Counted from the stretch's first letter, positions 1 to 6,506 are shown. The stretch: DNA of 7,489 nucleotides from Porticoccaceae bacterium (GCA_023229065.1 JALNZZ010000104.1:1-7489), one strand, 5' to 3'. Made by a program: numbers and translations. The notes: a model not told the origin generated them from the letters alone.

Positions 1-44
1 CAACCACCCAGCGATTGAGCAGACAGCCAGATCACAAAACACAC

Positions 45-50
45 AAGGAG
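45..50 (+). promoter_or_regulatory. Ribosome binding site of the first gene
   Basis: AAGGAG lies 10 bases before the ATG at 61. It is one of the strongest Shine-Dalgarno matches in the window and supports the start at 61. The remaining leader (1-44) shows no convincing promoter. One reading frame ends in a TGA at 16-18, which could be the tail of an upstream gene, but too little is present to call it. Confidence 0.75.
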
Positions 51-60
51 CGCAAGCCAA

Positions 61-687
61 ATGGCTGACACCGACACCGAGGAACGCAAGAAGATCACGG
101 GTTTCGATCCCGAGTTCGTGGACGCAATCGGGGAGGCGCTTGACGCGCTGCCCGCCGACGCTGACGAACTCACCGAAGGCGGACTCGCGGAGGCCGACAT
201 GACCCTCGTGGGGTTCGGCTTCCAGAAGGGCGGCGAGGAGAAGGTCGATGAGCGGACGGGCAAGCCGTTCACCACGACCGATGCCCTCGTCCTCCACCTC
301 CGCATCGACAACGCGGAGGACTTGGGACTGGATGACGACCACACGGTTCAGTTCATCCGTCTGCCCAAGGCCAACAAGAAGGGCCAGCGGGCCACCCCCA
401 CGCGGAACTCCGCGTATGGCGCGTGGCTGAACGCTTGGGAGGCGCTTGGCATCACCGCCAAGGCTGAGATGGCTCACCGCTTCCACTTGGCGAGTGGCAT
501 CCGTGATCTCGCCGGCATCAAGTTCCACCGCACGATCGTGCGCTACGAACTCGACAACGGCCAGTCGTTCGCTGTGCCGATCCCGACCGATGTGTTCGGG
601 TTCGACAACGAGATTCGCACGTCCGAGGCGTTCGCCACCAACGGCGTGACGATGGCCCCCGCCGAACTGGTCGCTCTCCCCGAGTAG
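61..687 (+). CDS. Hypothetical protein, possible single-stranded DNA-binding protein
   Basis: A 208-residue soluble protein with no signal peptide or membrane segment; I do not recognise its family with confidence. The N-terminal 45 residues are acidic. The central part looks rich in beta strands: a strand-like stretch near 47-56, a turn with Asp-Glu-Arg-Thr-Gly-Lys (63-68), then an alternating hydrophobic strand (75-82) and another at 95-101. A basic segment follows (KANKKGQR, 103-110), then a conserved-looking NSAYGAWLNAWEALG block (116-130), and a C-terminal beta-rich part (157-180). An OB-like beta fold with a basic loop, encoded directly before a Sak4-like ATPase, would suit an SSB-like partner, because Sak4 genes are often found beside SSB genes. 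That role is inference from fold impression and neighbours only. The start is supported by AAGGAG 10 bases upstream. A hairpin follows the stop codon, so this gene may be transcribed at a different level from the genes downstream. Confidence 0.85.
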   Translation: MADTDTEERKKITGFDPEFVDAIGEALDALPADADELTEGGLAEADMTLVGFGFQKGGEEKVDERTGKPFTTTDALVLHLRIDNAEDLGLDDDHTVQFIRLPKANKKGQRATPTRNSAYGAWLNAWEALGITAKAEMAHRFHLASGIRDLAGIKFHRTIVRYELDNGQSFAVPIPTDVFGFDNEIRTSEAFATNGVTMAPAELVALPE

Positions 688-707
688 CCCGTTCGCCGCG
701 AGTCTGA

Positions 708-758
708 GTGCTGGACGGGATCAACAAGGGACGACACCCCCACGATCCCGTCCAGCAC
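708..758 (+). terminator. Perfect 15-bp hairpin, possible terminator or regulatory structure
   Basis: GTGCTGGACGGGATC (708-722) is exactly repeated in reverse complement as GATCCCGTCCAGCAC (744-758), with a 21-base loop. Inside the loop GGG (728-730) can pair with CCC around 737-740, giving a second small stem. It begins 20 bases after the stop of the first gene and ends 42 bases before the next start. The stem is GC-rich and stable, but no T-run follows (the next bases are AATTGAC), so it is not a classical intrinsic terminator. It could be a T-less terminator, an mRNA-stabilising 3' structure, or a protein-binding palindrome. The hairpin itself is certain; its function is inferred. Confidence 0.6.
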
Positions 759-786
759 AATTGACTAACGACGACCGCAGCACTCG

Positions 787-792
787 AAAGGA
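787..792 (+). promoter_or_regulatory. Ribosome binding site of the Sak4-like ATPase gene
   Basis: AAAGGA lies 8 bases before the ATG at 801, a good Shine-Dalgarno match that supports this start. The same AAAGGA string is used 7 bases before the GTG start at 6945. Confidence 0.7.
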
Positions 793-800
793 TCGATTAC

Positions 801-2027
801 ATGGCTGGCCCTCTCAAGCAAGTCCCCAACAAGTCCGGCAGCGGCCCCCGAGCAGTCGGCAAGGCATCCGACCCACGACCGCCAGCAGGCGTAGTCGCCC
901 CTGTCGGCGTCACCAACGCCACCCTCAACCGCCCGATGCTCCGCGACAAGCGTGAGCGCATCCTCGTCATGGCCGACCCCAACGCGGGCAAGTCGTTCGC
1001 CTACTACCGAATGGCTGACATTGACTACCACAAGCCCGAGAATTGGGATGGCGGCATCGTCGGCCCGGACAACGGCAAGTACACCGGCCCGAAGTATTGG
1101 GTGTTCGACTTCGATGACACCGCGCCTGCGTACATGGGTGACGGTGAGCAGTTCGAGCATCTGTACTTCGAGTACGGCGGCAACGTCTACCCGTTCCCTG
1201 CCGACGACTGGAAGATGGCCGTCTCATCCTTCAACTACATGCGGGCCTACTGGAAGCGCGGCGATTACGTCGTGTTCGACGTGGTGAACCGCGTGTACGA
1301 AATGGCACAGGACTTGATCGGCGGCGTGACGGGCGTGGACGTGGACGAGAACACCGTGGCGCGGATCATTCGCGGTCGCGGGTTCGGCGCGTTCGAGGGC
1401 AACCAGTGGAACGCCGTCACCCGATCCTTCCTCAGCATCTACAAGCGATGCGAGGACGGCCCGTGCCACATCATCAACCTCGCCCACATGAGCGAGGTTG
1501 TCCGCGCCCGCGACAAGCGCACGATCCTCTCGCAGTTCGACCAACTCGGGATGCGGCCCCGTGCCCCCCGCGCCGTGGTCGAGGACTGCGACACCATCGT
1601 AGCCCTGTGGGTTGTGCGCGACATTGAGGATCGCTCAAAGGCGGACAGCGCCGCGCGGACACTCCGCTGGATGACCGTCCTGAAGGATCGTGGTCGCCCC
1701 ACCTACTACCGGGTGGCCTACGACTACGATATGTACGAAATCCTGAAGCGCGAACGGCTCAACCCGGCCAACAACTCCATCAACGTCACCGACCCCAAGG
1801 AAATCGCGCGGATGATGGCAGACGTTGAGGAGGCCATGCAGCGCCGCGCCGAAGCGGAGGCTCAGGACGCAGCCGCCGAAGCCATTGCTGACGGGATCAA
1901 GCCCGAACGTGACCCCGACACCATCGATGATGATGACACGGACGCGGACGCTGTACCCGCCACTCCACCATCCCGCCTAGCCACCACTGACGCCACTGAG
2001 GAACAGGACAATGCTTCAGATGCTTAG
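801..2027 (+). CDS. Sak4-like phage P-loop ATPase (RecA-type / AAA_24-like)
   Basis: A 408-residue cytoplasmic ATPase. The N-terminal 50 residues are polar and probably flexible. Walker A is ADPNAGKS (58-65), fitting [AG]xxxxGK[ST], after a hydrophobic strand (ILVM, 54-57). Walker B is probably YVVFD (156-160) with Asp160. A further strand (HIINLAHM, 223-230) with a polar end, followed by an Arg/Lys-rich stretch (235-240) and DCDTIVALW (262-270), matches the usual layout of phage nucleotide-binding proteins related to Sak4. Members of this group are RecA-fold ATPases thought to help annealing or strand exchange in phage recombination, usually together with an SSB. The last 70 residues are helical and then very acidic (DDDDTDADA, 377-385), probably unstructured; acidic tails of this kind often mediate protein contacts. 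The gene follows a hairpin, starts the apparent operon, and overlaps the next gene by 17 bases. ATPase assignment is firm; the Sak4 subtype is inferred from layout and neighbours. Confidence 0.85.
   Translation: MAGPLKQVPNKSGSGPRAVGKASDPRPPAGVVAPVGVTNATLNRPMLRDKRERILVMADPNAGKSFAYYRMADIDYHKPENWDGGIVGPDNGKYTGPKYWVFDFDDTAPAYMGDGEQFEHLYFEYGGNVYPFPADDWKMAVSSFNYMRAYWKRGDYVVFDVVNRVYEMAQDLIGGVTGVDVDENTVARIIRGRGFGAFEGNQWNAVTRSFLSIYKRCEDGPCHIINLAHMSEVVRARDKRTILSQFDQLGMRPRAPRAVVEDCDTIVALWVVRDIEDRSKADSAARTLRWMTVLKDRGRPTYYRVAYDYDMYEILKRERLNPANNSINVTDPKEIARMMADVEEAMQRRAEAEAQDAAAEAIADGIKPERDPDTIDDDDTDADAVPATPPSRLATTDATEEQDNASDA
1998..2003 (+). promoter_or_regulatory. Ribosome binding site inside the end of the ATPase gene
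   Basis: GAGGAA lies 7 bases before the ATG at 2011 and is contained in the last codons of the ATPase gene. It favours 2011 over the second in-frame ATG at 2020, which has only a weaker CAGGAC (2004-2009) upstream. Confidence 0.6.
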
Positions 2028-2397
2028 TTGCCCACGTTGTCAAGGCGCTGGCGGCGGCGAAGGGTTGGTCAAGATGGCCGACTCCGAGGACTGCGTTACT
2101 CAGTGGATCGTCTGCAATCTGTGTGACGGATTGGGCCAGATCAGCCGCCGTCGCCACGCTGCCGTCTCCATTGGCAAGCACCTCCGCGACCACAGGGTCA
2201 AGACGCTCGCGGTAAGTCTGGCGGACTTGTCTACCCGGCTTCCCACCTTCACCCCGCAGGCAGTCTCAGCGGTCGAGCATGGCACCACGCCCTTCACCTC
2301 TTGGGGCGACGTGCTGGAACTCTGCATCGCCTACGAATGCGATCATCACGAACTGCTTGAAGCGATACACGCGGCAGGAGACGCCGACGATGCCTAG
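2011..2397 (+). CDS. Small protein with paired CxxCxGxG motifs and an XRE-like helix-turn-helix
   Basis: A 128-residue protein with two visible parts. The N-terminal part carries CPRCQGAG (7-14) and CNLCDGLG (35-42), two CxxCxGxG motifs like those of the DnaJ zinc-binding domain; the four cysteines (7, 10, 35, 38) would hold one zinc ion. The C-terminal part (about 53-118) looks like a Cro/CI-type helix-turn-helix: an initial helix with IGKHLRDHR (54-62), SLADLSTRL (69-77), a recognition-helix candidate PQAVSAVEHG (82-91) with the typical hydrophobic-xx-Glu-x-Gly ending, and a last helical pair (100-118). The combination suggests a DNA- or RNA-binding regulator or an accessory protein of the recombination genes around it; the target is unknown. 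The gene overlaps the ATPase gene by 17 bases and the nuclease gene by 8 bases, so translation is probably coupled. The alternative start at 2020 would remove only three residues and leave both motifs. Confidence 0.8.
   Translation: MLQMLSCPRCQGAGGGEGLVKMADSEDCVTQWIVCNLCDGLGQISRRRHAAVSIGKHLRDHRVKTLAVSLADLSTRLPTFTPQAVSAVEHGTTPFTSWGDVLELCIAYECDHHELLEAIHAAGDADDA
2376..2380 (+). promoter_or_regulatory. Ribosome binding site deciding the ERCC4 nuclease start
   Basis: AGGAG lies 9 bases before the ATG at 2390. The reading frame is open back to an ATG at 2279, but that upstream codon has no comparable site and lies deep in the preceding gene, so 2390 is the likely true start. Confidence 0.75.
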
Positions 2398-3154
2398 CCA
2401 ACCAGCCTCCCCCAACACCCTGTACGTGGACTCCCGTGACGCGCGGCAGCACGGCAACGTCGTGGATGCGATCAAGAAGATCATCCCCGCAGTGCCTGTT
2501 GTAGACCAAATGATGCAGTACGGCGACTACGTGTTCGGCGGGAAACTGCCCGAGGGCGGCGATGTTCGCGTTGCCATCGAACTGTCCTCAGTCAGCGACG
2601 TGATCGGCAAGATCAACAGCAACCGCTTCGACTACCAACTCAGCGGGATGCTCAAGTCCTACGACGTGTGCATCCTGATGATCACCGGCAACTACATGCC
2701 CGACCGCGACGGCTACGTTGTCGTCCACGGCGCACCGCGCACCATGAAGTACAAGCGGTTCACGTCCATGCTGTTCAGCGCCCAGATGCACGGGATCGTT
2801 GTGGACAACATTCCCGCAGGCGTGCAGTCCACAGCCGAAGCCATCGCCGCTCGATACCTGTATTGGCAGAAGTCCTCACACGATACCTTCCGTGGCCTCA
2901 CCGCGCGGCCTGACCGTGTGTTCCTCCCGACCGGGGACGCCCTCGATGAGCAAATCCAAGCCCTGATGATGTGGCCGGGTATCGGCGAGGACAAGGCACG
3001 CGCCGCTCTAGAAACTGTTGGCAGCATCCGCGCCCTCACGCAACTGGACAAGTCCGCACTCCGCACGATCCCCGGCTGGGGTATTCAGACAGCCGCGAAC
3101 ATCGACAACTTCCTCAGCAGCGTTCGTGGATTGGCAGTCCCCAATGAGCAATAA
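2390..3154 (+). CDS. ERCC4/XPF-type nuclease domain with C-terminal helix-hairpin-helix repeats
   Basis: A 254-residue protein with the layout of the XPF/Hef nuclease family: an ERCC4 nuclease domain (about 10-145) and tandem helix-hairpin-helix motifs (about 193-211 and 224-242, with PGIGEDKA and IPGWGIQTA as the hairpins). Such enzymes cut branched or flapped DNA, and the helix-hairpin-helix pair grips the DNA backbone. Visible nuclease landmarks are VDSRD (13-17), GDY (45-47), Glu64, Asp70 and RFDYQ (79-83). The family signature ERKxxxD is here ELSSVSD (64-70): the glutamate and the final aspartate are kept, but the catalytic lysine position is serine. The enzyme may be weak, inactive, or use another lysine such as Lys74. 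Start 2390 was chosen over an in-frame ATG at 2279 because AGGAG lies 9 bases upstream and the overlap with the previous gene is then only 8 bases. It overlaps the methyltransferase gene by 11 bases. It probably resolves branched recombination or replication intermediates; that role is inferred. Confidence 0.87.
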   Translation: MPSQPASPNTLYVDSRDARQHGNVVDAIKKIIPAVPVVDQMMQYGDYVFGGKLPEGGDVRVAIELSSVSDVIGKINSNRFDYQLSGMLKSYDVCILMITGNYMPDRDGYVVVHGAPRTMKYKRFTSMLFSAQMHGIVVDNIPAGVQSTAEAIAARYLYWQKSSHDTFRGLTARPDRVFLPTGDALDEQIQALMMWPGIGEDKARAALETVGSIRALTQLDKSALRTIPGWGIQTAANIDNFLSSVRGLAVPNEQ

Positions 3155-3848
3155 TCCGTTCGTCCAGACGCCAATCGATCCGTCTGCCGCGTTCGGCAAG
3201 TCGGTGATCTCGTTCCCAGACCGGGGGCCGTGGGGCAAGTCCGAGTGGCGCGGCAACACCAGCGGCCACGTCATTCGCGGGCTGATCGCCACCTACGGCA
3301 TCGCCGATCTCGTCGTTGACCCTATGGAGGGTTCTGGCACCACCGGGGACGTGTGCCACCAGTGGGATATCCCGTACCTCGGCTTCGACCTCAAAGACCG
3401 TCCGCCGCTCAACCCGTCGCGCAATATCCTCAACCCCTCGCACCAAGCCGACATGCAGCGCCGCGTCCGGGCCGCTGACTCGCGTGGTGCCCAGATGGTG
3501 TTCCTCCACCCGCCGTACTGGAACATGATCACGTACTCGAATGATCCGCACGACCTCAGCGGCGGCACCTACCAACAATTCATCACCCGCATGGGCGCGG
3601 TGCTGAAGTTCGCGTCCTCGATCACCCGCCCCGGTGGTATCGTTGCCTTGCAGATCGGCGACCTTCGCCGCGGCAACCAGACGTGGTTCATGGGCGACGA
3701 CACCAGCGCCCCCGCACTCGTCACCCCAGCCCGACTCATCAAGGAGTTCCGATTCATCAAGGTGCAGCACAACACCGTATCTGGCGGGGACGTTGGGTAC
3801 GTGTCTGCACTCGTCCACGAGTACCTGACGATCTTCCGCAAGCCGTAG
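3144..3848 (+). CDS. Small N4-cytosine/N6-adenine type DNA methyltransferase
   Basis: A 234-residue S-adenosylmethionine-dependent methyltransferase of the amino-methylating class. Motif I, which binds the cofactor, is DPMEGSGTT (59-67), followed by a GFDL strand end (80-83) whose acidic residue would bind the ribose. The catalytic motif IV is HPPYWNM (122-128), where the usual first residue Asp/Asn/Ser is His. The later strand RPGGIVALQIGD (162-173) fits the remaining Rossmann fold. Motif I comes before motif IV, and there is little room for a separate target-recognition domain, so specificity cannot be read from the sequence. No restriction enzyme is nearby, so it is probably an orphan phage enzyme protecting or marking phage DNA (inference). 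The frame is open back to an ATG at 3018, but 3144 leaves only an 11-base overlap with the nuclease gene and fits the pattern of its neighbours. Its Shine-Dalgarno site is weak, so translation may depend on coupling to the nuclease gene. Confidence 0.87.
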   Translation: MSNNPFVQTPIDPSAAFGKSVISFPDRGPWGKSEWRGNTSGHVIRGLIATYGIADLVVDPMEGSGTTGDVCHQWDIPYLGFDLKDRPPLNPSRNILNPSHQADMQRRVRAADSRGAQMVFLHPPYWNMITYSNDPHDLSGGTYQQFITRMGAVLKFASSITRPGGIVALQIGDLRRGNQTWFMGDDTSAPALVTPARLIKEFRFIKVQHNTVSGGDVGYVSALVHEYLTIFRKP

Positions 3849-3852
3849 GAAC

Positions 3853-3857
3853 AGGAT
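3853..3857 (+). promoter_or_regulatory. Ribosome binding site of the polymerase fusion gene
   Basis: AGGAT lies 9 bases before the ATG at 3867, within the 18-base gap after the methyltransferase stop. A second AGGA (3847-3850) overlaps that stop codon. Together they support the start at 3867, which also leaves the first iron-sulfur cysteines (17 and 20) at the expected N-terminal place. Confidence 0.55.
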
Positions 3858-3866
3858 CACACTCCG

Positions 3867-6506
3867 ATGACAACCGCTGCACCCCGCACCCTTGTTTATC
3901 AGAACCTACTCAACTGCCGCGACTGCCCGCTCGCTGAACAGCGGACGCGCGTGGTGCCGGGGTTCGGCGTGTATCCGTCCAAGATCATGTTCGTCGCGGA
4001 GGCTCCCGGCGAGTCCGAGGATCGCCGTGGCATTCCACTGATCGGACGCAGCGGCACATTCTTCAAGACCGTCCTCCGCAACAACTTCGGCTGGGATGCC
4101 GATCAGTTCTTCCGCACCAACACCGTCCTGTGCCGACCACCCGGCAACCGCAACCCCACCAAGGGCGAGGTATCCGCCTGTGCGCCGTGGCTGTCCAAGC
4201 AGATCGACACCGTTGACCCGGATATCATCGTGGCAATGGGGGCGACCTCCTATAAATCGTTCATGCCCGACGAGTCCTCACCTCTAACTCAGATTCGCGG
4301 CAACGTGTTCGAGCGCACCGTCAACGGGCGCAAGCGATTCATCATCCCGACGTGGCACCCGGCCAATGTGCTCCGCAAGGGGCCGGTGGAACTCAAGCAG
4401 TTCATCGCCGATATTCAGCAGGCCAAGGATATCGTGGACGGCAAATACAAAGCCGTGCTCGACTTCCGCAAGCATGAAGCCGCATGGCAGGAAGTTCTCG
4501 ACGCGACCTACAGCGATCTGCCGCTCCTCGGCTTCGACCTTGAAACCGATTCCCTCCACCGCCACGCGAAGATCATCGGCGTCGGCGTGTGCGACACACC
4601 CGGCAACGGCCTGTATTATCCATTCGAGTCCGATGAGGAATCCTACGACCGCGTTGAAGAACTCCGCTACGCGCTCCAATCACCAGACCGGATGAAGGTG
4701 GTGTCCAACGCTCGGTTCGAGCGCCACGTTCTCCACAGCCCCTACTACAACATCAAGATGCAAGGATTCTACGACACTCTCGTGGAAGCGTGGGTGCTAG
4801 GCGACAAGCCGAAGTCCCTGAAGGACGGCTTCCACCAGCAGTTCGGGATCGAAATGATCCGCATCGACGTGTTCAAGAAGATGCGCCGCGACGATGGCAA
4901 GATCGGGTACACGAACAAAGACTGGCGCGGCGAGACTTCGCTGGACATGCGATGGGCACAGAAGGAACGGCGTGAAGCCGTGGTCGAGTACGCCGCACAA
5001 GACCCGGACGCATCCCTGCGCCTCCACACCGCGTTCTACCCGCTGCTTGAGGAGCGCAACCTCACCGATCTGTACACCAACGTCGAGATTCCATTCCTTG
5101 AGCCGATCATCAAGATGGAGCAGAACGGGATCGTCTACAAGAACGAGAACCTTGCCGAAGCCAGCGAGAAGATCAACGCGGCGTTGATTGAGTCTGAGGC
5201 GCGGCTCCGCGAACTTGTCGGGATCGACTGGAACGTCGGCAGCACCAACGAGGTTGTCGCGGCCCTGTACGGATTCAAGCCCACGGTGCTCACCACGATC
5301 AAGACTGGCAAGAAGAAGGGTGAGTACACGGATGCCGTGAAGCAAGCCCTCTTGGTCGCCTCCACCGAGCATCCATACCGACTGCCCATGCCGCCGTTCG
5401 ACCCGGCAGAGCGGCGCACGCCCGAGGCCGACAAGATCACCCTTGCTCAATACCTAGACAACCCGCTTGCACGCGAAGTCCTCCTGTGCCGTGCCCTCCG
5501 CAAGATGAAGGGGACGTACATCGAGGGACTGCCGACGTGGGTTGAGGCGGACGGCAAGATTCACCCGACGATCAACGCCACAGCCGCTGAGACTGGCCGC
5601 GTGTCTGTGCAAGACCCCGGCCTACAGCAGATTCCGGCTCGACAGCGCGAGGACGTGAGCCTGCCGATCCCCGGCTCTGAAATCCGCAAGGCGTTCGTGG
5701 CCGACCAGTCTCTTGCCACACCCGGCGACCCGTGGATCATCATGGCGATGGACTTGTCGCAGATCGAAATGCGAATGGCCGCGCACATGAGTGGCGACGA
5801 GACGATGATCGCCCTGATGACTGATCCGAAGGGTGACTTGCACGCCAACTCGACGGTTGGTGTGTACGGCGAGACATACGAAGAACTCATGGAGCGGATC
5901 GGGGAGTACGCCGCTGAAAAGGAATGGAAGAACCGTCGATACCTCGCCAAGACGATTGGGTTCGGCGTGCTCTACGGCCTGACTGCACACGGCCTGCTTG
6001 TCCGCACTCCAACGCTCGACCTGAGTATTGATCAGTGCGCCGCGTTCATTGACAGGTTCTACGACACGTACCCGCGACTCCGTGAGTTCCACCGGGCCAC
6101 CATTGAGTTCACCAAGAAGCACGGTTACGCCCAGACGATCCTCGGTCGCCGCCGGTACTTGCCTGATATCTGGGCGAGCGACAAGCGGTTCAGGGGTGAC
6201 GCGGAACGCGCAGCCATCAACGTGCCTGTGCAGGGTTCAGCCGCCGACTACTTCAAGAAGGCGATCCTCGCGGTCGAGCCGAAGTTGCTGGAACTCGGCG
6301 TGAAGTCGCGGCTCATCTTGCAGATTCACGACGAGATCGTGCTTGAAGGGCCGCTGTCCGAAATGCCTATCATCCAGAACGAAGTCGTCCCGATGATGAC
6401 TACAGTTATGGAGTTGAAGGTGCCCGTGCGATCCGACTTTGAGGTTGGGCACTCGTGGGGCGAAGTCACTAGCGTTGAGAAGTTCATGGAAGGACTGGCA
6501 GCATGA
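3867..6506 (+). CDS. polA: Fusion of family 4 uracil-DNA glycosylase with family A DNA polymerase (3'-5' exo + pol)
   Basis: An 879-residue three-part replicative enzyme. Residues about 10-190 are a family 4 uracil-DNA glycosylase: four iron-sulfur cysteines (17, 20, 89, 105), the AEAPGESED active-site loop (44-52), CRPPGNRNP (89-97) and the HPANVL motif with His164. Residues about 215-395 are a DEDD 3'-5' proofreading exonuclease: Exo I FDLETD (Asp224, Glu226), Exo II NARFE (281-285, with Glu in place of the usual Asp) and Exo III YAAQD (375-379). From about 400 on is the family A polymerase: TGRVS (576-580), motif A DLSQIEMR (629-636), motif B with Arg691, Lys695, Phe699, Tyr703, and motif C HDE (821-823). 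Catalytic Asp629 and Asp822 are present. There is no 5'-3' exonuclease domain, as usual for phage polymerases. Compared with bacterial Pol I, the region about 497-522 looks like a thumb-tip insertion. All motifs are intact apart from the Exo II change, so an active replicative polymerase is expected. It overlaps the next gene by 4 bases (ATGA). Confidence 0.96.
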   Translation: MTTAAPRTLVYQNLLNCRDCPLAEQRTRVVPGFGVYPSKIMFVAEAPGESEDRRGIPLIGRSGTFFKTVLRNNFGWDADQFFRTNTVLCRPPGNRNPTKGEVSACAPWLSKQIDTVDPDIIVAMGATSYKSFMPDESSPLTQIRGNVFERTVNGRKRFIIPTWHPANVLRKGPVELKQFIADIQQAKDIVDGKYKAVLDFRKHEAAWQEVLDATYSDLPLLGFDLETDSLHRHAKIIGVGVCDTPGNGLYYPFESDEESYDRVEELRYALQSPDRMKVVSNARFERHVLHSPYYNIKMQGFYDTLVEAWVLGDKPKSLKDGFHQQFGIEMIRIDVFKKMRRDDGKIGYTNKDWRGETSLDMRWAQKERREAVVEYAAQDPDASLRLHTAFYPLLEERNLTDLYTNVEIPFLEPIIKMEQNGIVYKNENLAEASEKINAALIESEARLRELVGIDWNVGSTNEVVAALYGFKPTVLTTIKTGKKKGEYTDAVKQALLVASTEHPYRLPMPPFDPAERRTPEADKITLAQYLDNPLAREVLLCRALRKMKGTYIEGLPTWVEADGKIHPTINATAAETGRVSVQDPGLQQIPARQREDVSLPIPGSEIRKAFVADQSLATPGDPWIIMAMDLSQIEMRMAAHMSGDETMIALMTDPKGDLHANSTVGVYGETYEELMERIGEYAAEKEWKNRRYLAKTIGFGVLYGLTAHGLLVRTPTLDLSIDQCAAFIDRFYDTYPRLREFHRATIEFTKKHGYAQTILGRRRYLPDIWASDKRFRGDAERAAINVPVQGSAADYFKKAILAVEPKLLELGVKSRLILQIHDEIVLEGPLSEMPIIQNEVVPMMTTVMELKVPVRSDFEVGHSWGEVTSVEKFMEGLAA
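6488..6494 (+). promoter_or_regulatory. Ribosome binding site of the MazG-like gene
   Basis: GGAAGGA lies 8 bases before the ATG at 6503 and sits inside the last codons of the polymerase gene. With the ATGA stop-start overlap it indicates coupled translation of the two genes. Confidence 0.7.

Noticed and set aside
1..60. End of an upstream gene (TGA at 16-18 or TGA at 66-68 in other frames)
   Set aside because: Only 5 to 21 codons would be visible, and the longer option uses codons rare in this window; neither can be supported.
761..790. TTGACT at 761-766 just after the hairpin as a promoter -35 box
   Set aside because: At spacings of 16 to 18 bases there is no -10 like sequence (the bases are around CTCGAAAG), and a start point there would fall on the ribosome binding site.
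765..1160. 131-residue minus-strand frame across the hairpin and ATPase start
   Set aside because: Opposite the Walker A region of a well-supported gene, with no ribosome binding site or domain evidence noted.
2279..2389. Upstream start for the ERCC4 nuclease at 2279
   Set aside because: It would add 37 residues of unrelated composition overlapping the previous gene by over 100 bases; AGGAG before 2390 and the family N-terminus favour 2390.
3018..3143. Upstream start for the methyltransferase at 3018
   Set aside because: The added 42 residues are the out-of-frame image of the helix-hairpin-helix region; the short overlap from 3144 fits the other junctions.
3114..3860. 248-residue open frame on the minus strand
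   Set aside because: It lies opposite the methyltransferase gene, which has clear motifs, and its composition is that of a shadow frame in GC-rich DNA; no recognisable domain.
4797..5450. 217-residue open frame on the minus strand
   Set aside because: Entirely opposite the polymerase gene, whose exonuclease and thumb regions read through cleanly; no domain seen.
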